From Promethearchaeia archaeon (lineage in GTDB: Archaea; Asgardarchaeota; Lokiarchaeia; Sigyniarchaeales; SOKP01), in contig JAHQWK010000007.1 of NCBI GenBank assembly GCA_029856145.1, forward strand, positions 1 through 52,390: DNA of 52,390 bases. The letters are read 5' to 3'. The notes under the pieces are model-generated. The model saw only the letters and a list, made by a program, of their open reading frames with translations. It was not told the origin of the DNA and ran no database searches. A program made the translations under genes and the position numbers. Positions within the stretch are counted from its first letter, which is position 1. Each line of letters opens with the position of its first letter. Shown in pieces: positions 51,712 through 52,390 of the stretch.

Positions 51712-51999
51712 ATGGAAAGCATTTAAGAGGAAATTGAGAAGTTAAACGGAGCGGATGAAGAGACCCGTAAAAAAATAATCAGAGACATGCTTAAAATTAT
51801 CAAGGAAGCGTGGAATGAAGGCAATAGCTATGAAGATATTTCTCAAATGAAAGAATTGGCCGAAAGCGCGATTTGTAAATTGGGAAAATCCGCCTTCAAA
51901 CCATTATTATCATTAATGAAAGAAGATAAGCATTACGTGAAAGTTCATGCTGAGAAATTAATTAATAAAATCAAAACAAATTATGAGAACAAAAAATAA
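51712..51999 (+). pseudogene. HEAT-like repeat protein gene with in-frame stop near its start
   Basis: From ATG 51712 the frame is MESI, TAA (51724-51726), then EEIEKLNGADEETRKKIIRD and, from ATG 51787, MLKIIKEAWNEGNSYEDISQ to the stop at 51997. The region after the TAA reads as coding. The segment ESAICKLGKSAFKPLLSLM resembles a HEAT/armadillo helix pair. If only the ATG at 51787 is used, a 70-residue protein remains. The gene is probably broken, unless the TAA is an error or is read through. Confidence 0.5.
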
Positions 52000-52056
52000 G
52001 CAATAATTAGTTATATTTTAAGACTTATTTTTAAAATATGGAATCTTAAATTGATT

Positions 52057-52390
52057 ATGGGACTATTAACCGTGAAAAACATAATAAGTTTAGTTTCCAT
52101 GGGTCCGTCATTTTTACAGTCAATAATAAGAAAAGTTCCGTTATATGTGAATTATGATTTAACTTGGCAATGTAACTTAAAATGTAAGCATTGTTATTTT
52201 TTCTCATCAACAACGGAATTAAAAAATAAAAGAACGGAATTATCGGACGAAGAATGGATTAAGGTTTTTAAATACCATAGAAAATTAGGAACAAAAATAG
52301 CTGTTTTAACCGGTGGAGAACCTACTTTAAGAATGGATGTTATAAAAGAAGCGATTAAAATTTTTCCCTCAGTTCAGGTTGTATCAAATG
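52057..52390 (+). CDS. Radical SAM protein, N-terminal part (3' end outside window)
   Basis: At least 111 residues to the right edge. ATG 52057 (a TTG 6 bases upstream is possible). The radical SAM cluster motif is complete: CNLKCKHCYF (CxxxCxxC), and TGGEPTLR is the GGE motif binding SAM. The YDLTWQCNLKCKHCYFF context is that of SPASM- or peptide-modifying radical SAM enzymes, such as those for RiPP or haem-related maturation. The substrate cannot be told without the C-terminus. Confidence 0.9.
   Translation, partial: MGLLTVKNIISLVSMGPSFLQSIIRKVPLYVNYDLTWQCNLKCKHCYFFSSTTELKNKRTELSDEEWIKVFKYHRKLGTKIAVLTGGEPTLRMDVIKEAIKIFPSVQVVSN

Noticed and set aside
1..52390. tRNA, rRNA and CRISPR arrays
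   Set aside because: No T-loop-like GGTTCRANNC patterns with matching stems, no rRNA cores and no regularly spaced repeats were found by eye.

Overview
The window is AT-rich archaeal DNA, most likely from an Asgard archaeon of the Lokiarchaeota type. The evidence is indirect but agrees: a Ras/Rab-like small GTPase, an Arf-like GTPase domain flanked by longin-like segments and fused to a sensor protein, a geranylgeranyl-reductase-family flavoprotein, a protein of a family I remember mainly from Lokiarchaeal genomes (11913-12506), TATA-box promoters, TTG/GTG starts with clear Shine-Dalgarno sites, and poly-T termination. I see no rRNA, tRNA, CRISPR array or intact insertion sequence. Naming the lineage is inference.

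Layout. 1-6100: the end of a membrane protein gene, a tightly overlapping NTF2-like/SDR/CrtI-like operon, a methyltransferase overlapping an alpha-toroid protein, and a membrane zinc-ribbon protein. 6300-11700: a zinc-ribbon/HEPN-like protein, the 1123-residue GTPase-sensor fusion, and a cold-shock gene interrupted by a 30-bp insert. 11700-16800: a Lokiarchaeal-type conserved protein, a PH-like membrane protein, an M28-like protein with an altered metal site, a short DUF4177 gene and a geranylgeranyl-reductase-like flavoprotein. 16900-25200: FtsX/ATPase exporter pair, methyltransferase, Staygreen homologue, NapH-like ferredoxin, stand-alone E2 acyltransferase domain, DUF998 and medium-chain dehydrogenase. 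25200-37500: phosphoesterase, NHL propeller, two ICMT-like methyltransferases, hydrolase, secreted zinc protease, a channel-like RCK protein with an unusual filter, QueG-like Fe-S protein and an orphan AbiEi-like regulator. 37600-41750: one ICMT-like gene, a ZIP transporter and a run of four methyltransferase genes. 42100-52390: broken flavodoxin, GH3 glycosidase, SDR, O-methyltransferase, MBL hydrolase, membrane protein, second CrtI-like flavoprotein, small GTPase behind a perfect palindrome, tandem-SH3 protein, thioesterase, a HEAT-like gene with a stop near its start, and a partial radical SAM gene.

Themes. Methyltransferases are unusually dense: six soluble-fold class I enzymes and five ICMT/PEMT-like membrane enzymes. 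Flavin- and NAD-dependent enzymes of lipid or isoprenoid type recur (two CrtI-like, one geranylgeranyl-reductase-like, two SDR, one MDR). Several intergenic regions hold scars: SDR, DUF5615, flavodoxin and Fpg-finger remnants, copied 3' ends of two neighbouring genes, and a 50-bp dispersed repeat.

The most unusual items are the longin-GTPase-longin-PAS-PAS-GAF-pseudokinase fusion, the in-frame stop-containing insert in the cold-shock gene, and the 23-bp palindrome placed on the predicted start of the small GTPase transcript.
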